Source: Amycolatopsis pithecellobii (GTDB lineage: Bacteria > Actinomycetota > Actinomycetes > Mycobacteriales > Pseudonocardiaceae). From it: a stretch of 64,000 nt of DNA. Positions 1 to 9,263 of this stretch are shown here, piece by piece (the first letter of the stretch is position 1; every line of letters begins with the position of its first letter). The translations under genes and the position numbers were made by a program. The DNA lies in the NCBI RefSeq assembly GCF_009707865.1, contig NZ_WMBA01000001.1, forward strand, positions 186,001 to 250,000, given 5' to 3'. Under the pieces are notes generated by a model that had not been told where the DNA came from, ran no database searches, and worked only from the letters and a program-made list of their open reading frames with translations.

Positions 1-704
1 TGGACGGCGATGCGTGCGAGATGCGGTCCGGTGACCTGATCTTGACGCCGCCCTGGCAGTTCCACGACCACGCGAACGAGTCCGGCTCACCGATGATCTG
101 GTTCGACGGGCTTGACCTTCCGATCGTCAGCCACCTGGACGCGATCTTCTTCGAGCTGTTCCCGGGTGCCGACATGCAGCCGGTTCGAGGACGGAATATC
201 TCGGAGGGGATCTACGGCGGCCGGGCGACGGTGCCGCGCGTCGAGGGCTCCGCGACCGGGCCCTCATCGCCGCTGCTGGTCTACCGATACGAGGACACCG
301 GGAAGAGCCTCGCCGCGCTGCTTGCCCATTCGGCGGGGCCGATGGTGTCGCTCGAGTACATCAATCCGGTCACCGGGGCAGGCGTACTTCCGACTATCGG
401 GTGCTATGCGCACCGGATCGCCGCGCGGCGCCCTACCGTCCCCCGCCGCGAGGTCGGCAGCTCGGTATTCGTCGTCTACCGCGGTAGCGGAAAGTCGATC
501 ATCGACGGCGTCGAGTTCGCCTGGGGTGAAGGAGACGTTTTCGTGGTGCCTTCATGGGCCTGCGTCGAACACCACGCGAACGTCGAGAGCGACTTGTTCT
601 CGATCACTGACCAGCCGGTGATCAAGGCCCTCGGCCTGTACCGAGAGGACTTCGAGGCTGCGCAAAAGGTCGTCGGCGTGTTCGAAGGCGGGAACGATGT
701 CTAG
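1..704 (+). CDS. gtdA: gentisate 1,2-dioxygenase, C-terminal part (5' truncated by window)
   Basis: Ring-cleaving, non-haem Fe(II) dioxygenase that opens gentisate to maleylpyruvate. The reading frame is already open at position 3, and the first complete residues (DGDACEMRSGDL) fall inside the first cupin domain, so the start lies outside the window. The fragment shows the PPWQFHDH stretch typical of gentisate dioxygenases, then a second cupin near its end (GEGDVFVVPSWACVEHHA). It overlaps the next gene by 8 nt, and that gene is a 3-hydroxybenzoate 6-hydroxylase, the enzyme that makes gentisate. Context and motifs agree; a 1-hydroxy-2-naphthoate dioxygenase of the same family is the main alternative. 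Confidence 0.88.
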   Translation, partial: DGDACEMRSGDLILTPPWQFHDHANESGSPMIWFDGLDLPIVSHLDAIFFELFPGADMQPVRGRNISEGIYGGRATVPRVEGSATGPSSPLLVYRYEDTGKSLAALLAHSAGPMVSLEYINPVTGAGVLPTIGCYAHRIAARRPTVPRREVGSSVFVVYRGSGKSIIDGVEFAWGEGDVFVVPSWACVEHHANVESDLFSITDQPVIKALGLYREDFEAAQKVVGVFEGGNDV

Positions 705-1890
705 TATCGCGCCGACGATCATTGTCGGAGGCGGTATCGGAGGGCTGGCGACCGCGTTGTCGCTGGCCTCTCACGGGCGCCAGGTGCATGTCCTGGAACG
801 GGCTCCCGAGTTCGGTGAGCTCGGCGCCGGAATCCAGCTCGCGCCGAACGCGCTCCATGTGCTGAAGGCGTTGGGAGTACTGGACTCCATCCTCGCCGAG
901 GCCGTACGGCCCGTCCGCGCGATGATGATGGACGCCCGCACCGGCGACCTCTTGGCGGAGATGGATTTCGGTGCGCATTTCCAGGAAACTTTCGGGGCGC
1001 CCTACATCGTCACTCATCGCAGTGACCTGCTGAACTCGCTGGTGAAGGCTTGCCGGGCAAGCGATCTGGTCACGCTGGAGAACTCCCGGCAGGTGATCCG
1101 CCTCGAGCAGCGCGGGGAAAACGTTCTGCTGACGTGTGACGACGGGGCTCGCTATTCGGCCGAGCTCGTGATCGGCGCCGATGGCCTGCGCTCGGTGTGC
1201 CGCGAGTACGTGCTGGGCGATGGCCCGCCGGTGTGCAGCGGTGACGTCGCTTACCGGGGCGCGATACCCATTGCCCGCGCGCGGAACGTGAGCGGCGAAC
1301 CCACCATCAAGTGGTGGATCGGTCCGAACGTGCACCTCATCCAATACCCGGTCCGTGGCGGGCACCTGTTCAACCAGGTCGGCGTATTCACCAGCGACGC
1401 GTACCGGGATGGGGTGGATCCCGGTTCGACGGACTGGGGAACGCCGGAAGAACTCGACGAGCGCTTCAGCGACTTGGACGAGCGCGTGCGATCATCGGCC
1501 GCCCTCCTGAACCGGGATCGACGGTGGGCGCTGTTCGACCGCCGGCCGGCGCCGACCTGGACCAAGGGCCGGGTCAGCCTGATCGGCGACGCCGCGCACC
1601 CGATGCTCCAGTATCTGGCGCAAGGTGGCTGCCAGGCCCTGGAGGATGCGTTCACCCTGGGGGCCTGCTTCGCGGACAGCTCGGTGGAGGTGGCCGTTGC
1701 CTTGTCCCGCTACGAAAGTATTCGCCGGCCCCGAGCCGGCCTCGCCCAAACCTGGGCGCGCCGGGTAGGGGACATCGTGCACGGAGACGGCCTGGTCGCC
1801 ATCCTGCGCGACGGACTGCTTCGCCGGCTCGACGCAAAAGACTTCCGGTACGTCGATTGGCTCTACCGAGCAGGAAAGGCACCACGATGA
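697..1890 (+). CDS. 3-hydroxybenzoate 6-monooxygenase (FAD-dependent)
   Basis: Class A flavoprotein hydroxylase, 397 aa, expected to convert 3-hydroxybenzoate plus NADH and O2 into gentisate. Visible motifs are the Rossmann GGGIGG near residue 12, the IGADGLRS motif near residue 158, and GDAAHPMLQYLAQGG near residue 295. The QYLA form of the last motif and HLIQYPVRGG are typical of Rhodococcus-type 3-hydroxybenzoate 6-hydroxylases rather than of generic salicylate hydroxylases. Its ATG overlaps the 3' end of the gentisate dioxygenase gene by 8 nt, so the two are translationally coupled and act in sequence. A salicylate hydroxylase-like specificity cannot be fully excluded. Confidence 0.85.
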   Translation: MSSIAPTIIVGGGIGGLATALSLASHGRQVHVLERAPEFGELGAGIQLAPNALHVLKALGVLDSILAEAVRPVRAMMMDARTGDLLAEMDFGAHFQETFGAPYIVTHRSDLLNSLVKACRASDLVTLENSRQVIRLEQRGENVLLTCDDGARYSAELVIGADGLRSVCREYVLGDGPPVCSGDVAYRGAIPIARARNVSGEPTIKWWIGPNVHLIQYPVRGGHLFNQVGVFTSDAYRDGVDPGSTDWGTPEELDERFSDLDERVRSSAALLNRDRRWALFDRRPAPTWTKGRVSLIGDAAHPMLQYLAQGGCQALEDAFTLGACFADSSVEVAVALSRYESIRRPRAGLAQTWARRVGDIVHGDGLVAILRDGLLRRLDAKDFRYVDWLYRAGKAPR

Positions 1891-2831
1891 CGATTACCCA
1901 CAACGTGGCCTCCGATATGTCCGAGCTCGTCGACCCCGACGAGAAGATCGAGTGGCTCGGCTCGGGATACGGCGGCCACGACGACAACGGGACGTTCCTG
2001 GGCGTCGCGGAAGGCCCCGTCTGGATCCCCGAGAGCAACCACCTGGTCTTCACGGACAACGGGCGTGGCGTGCGGTACCGATGGTCCGAGTCCGAAGGGG
2101 TCGTCGTTCTCGACACCGATACGAACCAGGCCAACGGGCAGACCCGTGATCCACAGGGCCGGTTGATCTGGTGTGAGCACGCCGGACGCCGGGTGTGCCG
2201 CCGGGAATCGGATGGCAGCACGACCGTCGTCGCCGGCTCTTACCGGGGCCTGCGGCTGAATCGGCCCAACGATGTGGTCACCGATGCCGATGGCGGGATC
2301 TGGTTCACCGACCCGTTCACCTTCGGCGTCCAGTCCGAGGTCGACCTGGCCGGCGTTTACCGGGTGGCCCCGGACCTGAGTTCGATCAACCTGGTTCTGC
2401 GCGATTTCGCGATGCCCAACGGGCTGGTCTTTTCCCTCGACGAAACGGTTCTCTTCGTCAACGACACCGCCCGCATGCACATCCGCGCGTTCGAGATCGA
2501 CCGGTGGGCGGCCGCCGGTGGCCGCCCGGATCTCGCGACGGACCGGGTGGTCGTGACGATGCGGGGCGACGCGCCGGGGGCACCGGACGGCATGAAGGTG
2601 GACGCCGCGGGGCGCCTGTGGTGCACCGGCCCCGGCGGAATCTGGGTGATCGACCCGGAATCGGGCTCGCATCTCGGCACGGTGCTCGTGCCCGGCCATT
2701 CGGTCACGAACTTCACCTTCGGCGGAGCCGATCTGAAGACGTTGTTCTTCACCACCTACACCGACTTCGGCCGCGTCCGGCTCCGGGTCCCGGGCGTCAC
2801 CGTCCCGCGGTCCGTTCGGCGATCGTCATAG
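1887..2831 (+). CDS. SMP-30/gluconolactonase/LRE-family hydrolase
   Basis: Six-bladed beta-propeller, 314 aa, of the SMP-30 family, which uses one divalent metal to hydrolyse lactones and related esters. Visible family motifs are AEGPVW near the N-terminus (metal-ligand Glu), NRPNDVVTDADGGIWFTDP in the middle and PDGMKVDAAGRLW later (metal-ligand Asn and Asp regions). ATG at 1887 is chosen because it overlaps the upstream stop by 4 nt (ATGA); the frame stays open far upstream but that part is antisense noise. It is third in the gentisate operon, so it may act on a ring-cleavage product, but the substrate is unknown. Confidence 0.75.
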   Translation: MTITHNVASDMSELVDPDEKIEWLGSGYGGHDDNGTFLGVAEGPVWIPESNHLVFTDNGRGVRYRWSESEGVVVLDTDTNQANGQTRDPQGRLIWCEHAGRRVCRRESDGSTTVVAGSYRGLRLNRPNDVVTDADGGIWFTDPFTFGVQSEVDLAGVYRVAPDLSSINLVLRDFAMPNGLVFSLDETVLFVNDTARMHIRAFEIDRWAAAGGRPDLATDRVVVTMRGDAPGAPDGMKVDAAGRLWCTGPGGIWVIDPESGSHLGTVLVPGHSVTNFTFGGADLKTLFFTTYTDFGRVRLRVPGVTVPRSVRRSS

Positions 2832-2969
2832 GTCCAGGACGAGACGCGGTCCGCGTCGGGCTCGTCTCCGGCCGCGGAGGAAGGCGCCGCCGGTGGCTGT
2901 CGTGCGTCCGTCGGGGACGGCGACGAAGGACATGTGCTCCACCCCGAGTTCAGGCGGTGTCCTACCCGG

Positions 2970-4529
2970 TCACTCGGTTTGTGCTGCGTTGCTTGCTTCA
3001 CGGACGAGACGGCGCAAGATCTTGCCCGTTGAACTCTTCGGCAGCTCATCGACGAATCGCACCGAACGGGGAACTTTGAAGTCGGCCAGACCCGCTCTGC
3101 TGAACTCGATGAGGTCCTGCGGAGTGACGACTTGCCCAGGTTTGAGGGCCACAACCGCCTGGACGGTCTCGCCCCAATGTTCGTGCGCCAGCCCGATGAC
3201 AGCGGCCTCCGCGACCGCCGGGTGGTCCAGCAGGACGGACTCCACCTCGGTCGGATAGACGTTCTCTCCACCGCTGATGATCATGTCGTGCTTGCGGTCG
3301 GTCAGAAAGAGGTAGCCGTCGCTGTCGAGATATCCCATGTCCCCGACGGCGCACCAGCCTGAGGCGTCGAATGCGGCGCGAGTGGCCTCGGGATTGTTCC
3401 AGTAGTGGTCGAGCAAAACTCCTTCGCCACGCGTCCAGATTTCGCCCGCCGTCCCGACCGGACACTCGCGGCCCTGATCGTCGCGAATGGACACCGCGCG
3501 TCCCATGGTCGGTCTCCCCACCGAGGCCTGCTTCTCGTCGGGATCACCCGGTCTCAGCGATGTGACCACGCCCGTTTCGGTGGCCCCATATCCTTCGTTG
3601 ACCTTGACGTCGAGTACTCGCTCCGCCTCGCGTTTGAGGCTCAACGTGACCGGGGCCGAACCGACGAGAATGGTCGTCAGCGACGAGGTGTCGAGCGACG
3701 CCAGTTCGCCGGGGTCGATGGCGACCATCATGCGCAGCATCGTGGGCACTACGGACGTGTGCGTGATTCGCTCCGCGGCGACCACCCGCATGACCTCTCG
3801 GGGGTCGAATCCGCCCGATGGATGGATCACGTTCAGTGCGCCCGCCATCATCGCGGCGGTGGCGAACCACGTGCCGTTGGAGTGGAACATCGGCATCAGA
3901 CTCAGGAACCGATCTCGCGGCTGACTGGGCGCTCCGTATTCGAGCATCAGAGCAAGAACGTGGCGGATCAGGGCGCGGTGACTGATGACCGCGCCTTTCG
4001 GGGCGCCTGTGGTCCCCGACGTGTAGCCGATGAAATAGGGATGTGCAGGGTCGATCTCGACTCTCAGACCTGCCTTGGGCGCGCCACCGTCGAGCCACTC
4101 TCCATATGGGGTTGCCCACCGTGGCGCCGCCGAGGGTCCGACCATGACGTAGCGGATATCGGGATCGACGATGCCCCGCACCTCGTCCATCGCGTCGGCG
4201 AATTCCTCGCCGAACACCACGACTCGCGATCCGGAATCGTTGACGACGTGGGCCAGTTCCCGGGCGACCGACCGGAAGTTCAGCGGAACCGCGACGACTC
4301 CCGCACGGGACATTCCGGCGTGGAGTTCGAGGATCTCGGGGCAGTTCCTGAGGAGAAACGCCGCACGGTCGCCCAACGCGACTCCGGCCGAGGTCAAGGC
4401 GCCGGCCACGGTGCCGGCGGTGGCGACCAGCTCCGCATAGGTGGCCTGTCGCGAACCGGACTTCCAGGCTGGTTCGGCTCCGTATTTGGTGCCCGACTGG
4501 TCCAGGTAGTCGTTGAGATTGAGCTGCAC
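2970..4529 (-). CDS. class I adenylate-forming enzyme, acyl-CoA ligase
   Basis: AMP-forming acyl- or aryl-CoA ligase, 519 aa. The phosphate-binding YTSGTTGAPKG lies at residues 169-179, YGATETG in the middle, the hinge motif DRKHDMIISGGENVYPTEVE follows, and the catalytic lysine sits in STGKILRR near the C-terminus. All core A-motifs are present, so it should be active. It is transcribed away from the ThDP enzyme gene at 4698, across a spacer holding a dyad. Together with the acyl-CoA dehydrogenase and enoyl-CoA hydratase on the other strand it probably primes a carboxylic acid for CoA-dependent breakdown. The acid itself cannot be read from sequence. Confidence 0.85.
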   Translation of the reverse strand: MQLNLNDYLDQSGTKYGAEPAWKSGSRQATYAELVATAGTVAGALTSAGVALGDRAAFLLRNCPEILELHAGMSRAGVVAVPLNFRSVARELAHVVNDSGSRVVVFGEEFADAMDEVRGIVDPDIRYVMVGPSAAPRWATPYGEWLDGGAPKAGLRVEIDPAHPYFIGYTSGTTGAPKGAVISHRALIRHVLALMLEYGAPSQPRDRFLSLMPMFHSNGTWFATAAMMAGALNVIHPSGGFDPREVMRVVAAERITHTSVVPTMLRMMVAIDPGELASLDTSSLTTILVGSAPVTLSLKREAERVLDVKVNEGYGATETGVVTSLRPGDPDEKQASVGRPTMGRAVSIRDDQGRECPVGTAGEIWTRGEGVLLDHYWNNPEATRAAFDASGWCAVGDMGYLDSDGYLFLTDRKHDMIISGGENVYPTEVESVLLDHPAVAEAAVIGLAHEHWGETVQAVVALKPGQVVTPQDLIEFSRAGLADFKVPRSVRFVDELPKSSTGKILRRLVREASNAAQTE

Positions 4530-4574
4530 CGAGACCCCTTTGGCCCGAAGAACTTACTGACAGTCGCATCATTA

Positions 4575-4608
4575 ATCGATGCCGACTATGCCCAGGCAGG
4601 GCATCGAT
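4575..4608. promoter_or_regulatory. dyad in divergent promoter region
   Basis: Perfect 9-bp inverted repeat, ATCGATGCC at 4575-4583 and GGCATCGAT at 4600-4608, with a 16-bp spacer that holds a nested ATGCCC...GGGCAT pair. It lies in the 168-bp gap between the divergent acyl-CoA ligase (start 4529) and ThDP enzyme (start 4698) genes. Probably the operator for a regulator of both; the TetR at 9217-9882 is the nearest candidate. Confidence 0.55.
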
Positions 4609-4697
4609 GTCAAGAAAGGCCCCGTCCATCCAGGGCTGGACGATTTAGTGATAGTCGTGTCAGTATGTCAGCGCAGAGCGGCGGAAGGACGAAGACC

Positions 4698-6530
4698 ATG
4701 TCGAGAAACCGGTGGCCCGCGGAACTGGTCGTGGAGGCCCTGCGGCGTGAGGGTGTTCGCGCGATGTTCGGGATCTTCGGTGGGCATATCGCGTCCATTC
4801 AGGACTTCGCGTACCGGGCCGGGATCGATGTCTTCCAGGTCCGGCACGAGCAGGCCGCGGTGCATGCGGCCGACGGGTATGCGCGCGTGACACGTGGCCC
4901 TGGGGTGTGTTTCGCGACGGCGGGGCCTGGCATGACGAACACCGTGACGGCGATGCATATGGCCTATGTGAACCGCACGCCCGTGGTGTTGCTGCTGGGT
5001 GGTCACAAGGTTCGGGAGGAGGGCCGGGCCACGATGCAGGAGGCCGACGCGCGTTCCGTGCTCGGTTCGGTCACCAAGTCGTTCCGCCGGGTCACGGTGC
5101 CGGAACAGGCTGATCTTTACGTGCGGATGGCGTTCAGGGAAGCGATGACTTTCCCTTATGGTCCGGTGGCGATCGAGTTCCCGAACGACCTGTTCAATGA
5201 TCATCCGATTCCGCCCGAATCGAGGATCGGCTGGCCAGGTGCCGGTGTGCATTTGGGCCGGCCACCGGCGGTCGCGGGTGATCCGCAAGGAGTGGCGTCG
5301 GCATTCGAGGCACTGTCCGGGGCACAACGTCCACTGATCATCGCGGGGGACGGGGTGCACTGGGACGACGCGGGCGCCAGTTTGCGTGAGTTGATCGAGA
5401 AGCTCTCGGTGCCGCTTTCGATGCGACGGCACGGCCGGGGCGCCGTTCCCGAGGATCATCCGCTGGTGATCCCGGCGCCCGCCCGCAAGCGTGCGCTGGA
5501 AAAAGCGGATGTCGTCATGCTGCTGGGCATGCATCTGAGCTATCTGGAGGGTTTCGGGGACTGGAAAACCTCGGCCGAGTTCATTCAGGTCAGTCGCCAT
5601 CCGTCCGACATCGCGGTGAACCTGCGGACCCTCGTCGAGATCACCGCCGACCAGGACACCTTCCTGCGCCAGCTGAACAGTCTCGCCGCCGGCCTGCCCG
5701 CCGGGCAGCCCCGTCCGTCCCAGGCCTGGTCGGAGGCCTGCCGAGCCGACGTGGCGCAGTGGCGCGCTCGACGTGCTGCCGACGTGGATGACCTCCTCGG
5801 TCGAGAGGTCATCCACCCCATCGCCTTCGCGAGCGAACTGTCCCGGCTGCTCCCCGGCGATGTGCCGGTCATTTTGGACTCGTTCACGGCGTCCGGGTTT
5901 CTCGCCGAGTTCTTGCAGCCCAAGGCATCCGGCCGGGTCATGGATGCCGGTCTGTCGGCGGCCTTCGGACACGGGGTCGGGATGGCGCTGGGCGCCTCGA
6001 TGGCCTCGGACGCCGGCCCGGTCATCTCGGTGCTGGGGGACGGCGGGGTCGGGCTCGGCGGTGGCGATATCGAGACCGCTGTGCGGTACCAGTTGCCCGT
6101 TGTTTTCCTCGTCTCCAACAACAGCGCTTATGGCAGCGGAATGGAGGACTACGCCTATGGGGCCGACTATGCGATTCTCGGGCCCAAGGCGCGTGGAGGT
6201 TTCAACCTGACCGCCGACGTGCGGTACGACCGGATGTTCGCGGCACTGGGATGTCACACGGAGTTCGTGACGAAACTGGACGAGCTTGAGGGAGCTCTTG
6301 AGCGGTCTCTGCGGTCCGGTCTCACCTCGGTGGTCAATGTCGTCGTCGACCGGCATGCGCAGCCGGGTTTGTACGAGACCGTCCACGCGCGGGAGATGTT
6401 CTGGCACCTTCCTGCCGACGAGGTGATGGAGCCGGCCCGGCGCCGGCACCACGAGACGCTGTTTCCCCGCTACCACAACGGATTGACGCTGTCCGAAGCG
6501 CTCGACCCCACGGAGGGCTCCGGCTCATGA
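4698..6530 (+). CDS. thiamine diphosphate-dependent enzyme (acetolactate synthase / 2-hydroxyacyl-CoA lyase type)
   Basis: Three-domain ThDP enzyme, 610 aa. The catalytic glutamate is in RHEQAAVHAADGYAR (Glu51), and the ThDP-binding motif runs from GDGGVGLGGGDIETA near residue 446 to the SNN about 30 residues later. The start at ATG 4698 is where family similarity begins; open frame upstream is spurious. It overlaps the enoyl-CoA hydratase gene by 4 nt. With acyl-CoA ligase, hydratase and dehydrogenase neighbours, a C-C lyase or ligase acting on an acyl-CoA or 2-oxoacid is more likely than branched-chain amino acid synthesis. No ilvN-type regulatory subunit lies nearby. Confidence 0.8.
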   Translation: MSRNRWPAELVVEALRREGVRAMFGIFGGHIASIQDFAYRAGIDVFQVRHEQAAVHAADGYARVTRGPGVCFATAGPGMTNTVTAMHMAYVNRTPVVLLLGGHKVREEGRATMQEADARSVLGSVTKSFRRVTVPEQADLYVRMAFREAMTFPYGPVAIEFPNDLFNDHPIPPESRIGWPGAGVHLGRPPAVAGDPQGVASAFEALSGAQRPLIIAGDGVHWDDAGASLRELIEKLSVPLSMRRHGRGAVPEDHPLVIPAPARKRALEKADVVMLLGMHLSYLEGFGDWKTSAEFIQVSRHPSDIAVNLRTLVEITADQDTFLRQLNSLAAGLPAGQPRPSQAWSEACRADVAQWRARRAADVDDLLGREVIHPIAFASELSRLLPGDVPVILDSFTASGFLAEFLQPKASGRVMDAGLSAAFGHGVGMALGASMASDAGPVISVLGDGGVGLGGGDIETAVRYQLPVVFLVSNNSAYGSGMEDYAYGADYAILGPKARGGFNLTADVRYDRMFAALGCHTEFVTKLDELEGALERSLRSGLTSVVNVVVDRHAQPGLYETVHAREMFWHLPADEVMEPARRRHHETLFPRYHNGLTLSEALDPTEGSGS

Positions 6531-7312
6531 CCGAGGTGAGCTACGAAACCCGATCGAGCGGCGCCTGGATCCGCATCAACCGCCCCGAGGCGATGAACGC
6601 GCTGAGCCGTGAGGTACTCGACGGCATCATGGCGGGTCTGGAGAAAGCACGCGAAGACGAAGCTGTGCGTGCGGTCGTGCTGACCGGTACCGGCAAGGCG
6701 TTCTGCGCCGGCGCCGACCTCAAGGAGGTCCTGTCGTTCCGCGGGGAGGAACTGGTGCGAGGGCATCGGGAGTTCCTGGCCCACGCCAACACGGTGTTCG
6801 ACGCGGTCGAGATGTTCCCCAAGCCGGTCATTTCGGCCGTGAACGGTTTGGCCCTGGCCGGTGGCCTCGAACTCATCCTTTGCGGCGACCTGGTCATCGC
6901 ATCGGAAACCGCCCGACTCGGCGACGCCCACGCCAACTACGGGATCCTCCCCGGCGGGGGAGGGTCGGTGAGGCTGCCACGCACGGTCGGGCCCACGATG
7001 GCCAACTACCTCTTCTTCACCGGCGAGTTCCTTCCCGCGTCCAGGCTCGTCGCGTGCGGGCTCGTCAACGAGGTTGTCCCGCCGGACAAGCTCGAAACCC
7101 GGGTGGCCGAGCTCGTCGAGGTGATCGCGACCAAGAGCCCGCTGGGGCTCGCTCGTCTCAAGCAGCTCGTCCGAGACGGGCTGGCACAGGAAGTACCCAC
7201 CGGGGTGCGTCTGGAACTGCTGACGTCCGAGGCACACGCCCATTCTCATGACTTCGTTGAGGGCCTGACGGCGTTCAGCGAGGGCCGGTCACCGAAGTTT
7301 CTCGGACGCTGA
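6527..7312 (+). CDS. enoyl-CoA hydratase/isomerase family protein
   Basis: Crotonase-fold protein, 261 aa. The oxyanion-hole and CoA-binding segment FCAGADLK is at residues 59-66, and the first catalytic glutamate is Glu115 in ALAGGLEL. The second catalytic glutamate of true hydratases is expected in an F-G-x-P-E motif, but here the aligned stretch is LGDAHANYG, with His135 at that position. It may therefore be an isomerase, hydrolase or decarboxylase rather than a 2-enoyl-CoA hydratase. ATG overlaps the upstream stop (ATGA), and an acyl-CoA dehydrogenase follows after 44 nt, so all belong to one operon. Confidence 0.82.
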   Translation: MTEVSYETRSSGAWIRINRPEAMNALSREVLDGIMAGLEKAREDEAVRAVVLTGTGKAFCAGADLKEVLSFRGEELVRGHREFLAHANTVFDAVEMFPKPVISAVNGLALAGGLELILCGDLVIASETARLGDAHANYGILPGGGGSVRLPRTVGPTMANYLFFTGEFLPASRLVACGLVNEVVPPDKLETRVAELVEVIATKSPLGLARLKQLVRDGLAQEVPTGVRLELLTSEAHAHSHDFVEGLTAFSEGRSPKFLGR

Positions 7313-7356
7313 ACCCAGCACCCCGAACGACACGGCACAAGGAGCTGAAAAAAACC

Positions 7357-8508
7357 GTGGACGACGCCCAGTACGAGGCCTACCGCAAGAACGTTTTCGA
7401 GCGCATGTGGACCGAGCTCGCTCCGTTCGAGGAACGAATCGAGAACGAGGAGCAAATCCCGTACCAGGAAGTCAATCCCATCATCACGGATCTCGGGCTG
7501 TGGGGATTGATGGTTCCCGAGGAGTACGGGGGAGCCGGCCTCACCGTCGGTCAATATCTGCCGATCCTGTCGGAACTGGCCAAGATCCACGGCGGGCTCA
7601 GGGTCGTCGTGCACGTGCACAACTCCAATGCCCACGGTCTGAGCGTTCTGGGTTCCGGGGAACAGCGGCGCGCTGTGCTTCCCGGGGTCGCGGCCGGCAC
7701 GATGTCCGTTGCTTTCGCGTTGACCGAGCCGGACTTCGGTACCGGAGCAGACCTGGGCAGCACCGCCGTCCGTGACGGCGACGAGTATGTCCTCAATGGA
7801 CACAAGCACCTCATCTCCAACTCCGACTTCGCAACCCACTTCATCTATTTCGCCAAGACCGACCCGAACGCCGGCGAGCTGGGTGTCAGTGCGTTCTTGG
7901 TCGAACGCGGCACACCCGGTTTCGCCATCGAGCCGCTGCCCGAGACGATGGGCTGCAAGGGAGGCGAACACGGCCGGATCACCGCTACCGACGTCCGAGT
8001 CCCCGCGCAGAACCTCCTGGGCCAGGAGGGACAAGGAGTAGCGCAGCTGGAGGAGACGCTCGAGCTGAGCCGCGTGCTGGTGGCCGCGTCCTCGCTGGGT
8101 ACTGCCGAGCGAGCCCTCGAACTGGCGGTGCAACACTCCCGCACCCGGGTCACGTTCGGCAAGCCCCTGGCTGAACGTCAAGCGGTCCAGCGCTACATCG
8201 CCGAGATGGCGCAAGATGTGTACGCGCTCAAACTGATGCTTCGTGACTGCGCCGAGAAGTGGGATGCCGGCCGGCGCATACCAGCGGAGGCGTCGATGAC
8301 GAAGAATTTCGGCCTCGAAGCCGTGGGCCGGGTGACCGACCGCGCCCTGCTGACCTTCGGCGGGATCGGCTACACCCGGGCACACAGCATCGAGCGGCTC
8401 TACCGGGACGCACGCCTCAACTGGCTCGAGGAAGGGACGCCGACGATCCAGAACATGGTCGTCGCACGGGCCTTCGTCGACGGACACACGCTCAGCGACG
8501 CCCGATGA
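7357..8508 (+). CDS. acyl-CoA dehydrogenase
   Basis: Flavoprotein of 383 aa with the normal acyl-CoA dehydrogenase layout. The FAD-binding [16 protein letters not shown] is in the middle domain, and the C-terminal helical domain ends in [11 protein letters not shown], where a glutamate near residue 359 matches the usual catalytic base. The start is GTG 7357, preceded by AAGGAGCTG at a suitable distance. The SDR that follows overlaps by 4 nt. It should introduce an alpha,beta double bond into an acyl-CoA, using an electron-transfer flavoprotein encoded elsewhere. Chain length or aryl specificity cannot be read. Confidence 0.88.
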   Translation: MDDAQYEAYRKNVFERMWTELAPFEERIENEEQIPYQEVNPIITDLGLWGLMVPEEYGGAGLTVGQYLPILSELAKIHGGLRVVVHVHNSNAHGLSVLGSGEQRRAVLPGVAAGTMSVAFALTEPDFGTGADLGSTAVRDGDEYVLNGHKHLISNSDFATHFIYFAKTDPNAGELGVSAFLVERGTPGFAIEPLPETMGCKGGEHGRITATDVRVPAQNLLGQEGQGVAQLEETLELSRVLVAASSLGTAERALELAVQHSRTRVTFGKPLAERQAVQRYIAEMAQDVYALKLMLRDCAEKWDAGRRIPAEASMTKNFGLEAVGRVTDRALLTFGGIGYTRAHSIERLYRDARLNWLEEGTPTIQNMVVARAFVDGHTLSDAR

Positions 8509-9263
8509 CCGGATCGTGCGAGGGAAAGGTCGCCGTCGTTCTCGGTGGCACCAGGGGGATCGGGCTGCACACGGCGCTGGCGCTGGCCGAAGCGGGAGCG
8601 ATCGTCGTGCCGACCGGGCGCACGGAGCGCTCCGTATCCCAGGCCGCGAGGGTGATCGCCGAGGTGGGCGGCGACGTGACGCCATTGGCTTTCGACGTCG
8701 CCGATCCCGCGGCGAGCGAGGATGCGATGGCACGCGTCGAGCGGCAGCACGGTTCGGTGGACGTCCTCGTGGCGAACGCGGGGATCAACACCTATCTCGG
8801 CCGCCCGGAGCACCTGGAAACCGACGTGTGGGACGCGATCAACGCGGTCAACAGCCGCGGCGTGTTCTTCGCGGTGAAGGCCGCTGCGCGCCGCATGTTG
8901 CCGGCGCGCAGCGGCAGCATCGTGATGGTCTCCTCGGTCACGGCGTCGGTGGGGTCGAAGCGCGGGATTCCTTACACCGCAACGAAGGGCGCTTTGGAGG
9001 CGATGACCAGGACACTCGCGATCGAATGGGCCGATCGCGGTGTGCGGGTGAACGCGGTGGCCCCCGGCTATATCGACACCGATCTGACCGAGGGCCTGCG
9101 CAACAACCAGGGCCTGTGGGAGGAATACGTTCGTAAGATCCCGGCCGGACGGTTCGGCAAGCCCGAGGAGGTGGCGCCGCTCATCGCGTTCCTCGCCTCC
9201 GACGCGGCCTCCTACATCACCGGTCAGGTTTTTGCCGTCGACGGCGGTTTGCAGGCCTCGTAG
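8505..9263 (+). CDS. short-chain dehydrogenase/reductase
   Basis: Classical SDR, 252 aa. The cofactor loop reads GGTRGIG, NAG is near residue 88, the catalytic tyrosine and lysine lie in YTATKGA, and the C-terminus VDGGLQAS is the usual FabG-like ending. ATG 8505 overlaps the acyl-CoA dehydrogenase stop by 4 nt. In this operon it most likely oxidises a 3-hydroxyacyl-CoA or a related alcohol after hydration. Its last 47 nt overlap the convergent TetR gene on the other strand, an unusually tight packing. Confidence 0.85.
   Translation: MTGSCEGKVAVVLGGTRGIGLHTALALAEAGAIVVPTGRTERSVSQAARVIAEVGGDVTPLAFDVADPAASEDAMARVERQHGSVDVLVANAGINTYLGRPEHLETDVWDAINAVNSRGVFFAVKAAARRMLPARSGSIVMVSSVTASVGSKRGIPYTATKGALEAMTRTLAIEWADRGVRVNAVAPGYIDTDLTEGLRNNQGLWEEYVRKIPAGRFGKPEEVAPLIAFLASDAASYITGQVFAVDGGLQAS

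Noticed and set aside
3405-4697. Long N-terminal extension of the ThDP enzyme frame
   Set aside because: It is antisense to the acyl-CoA ligase; family similarity and a suitable start begin at 4698.
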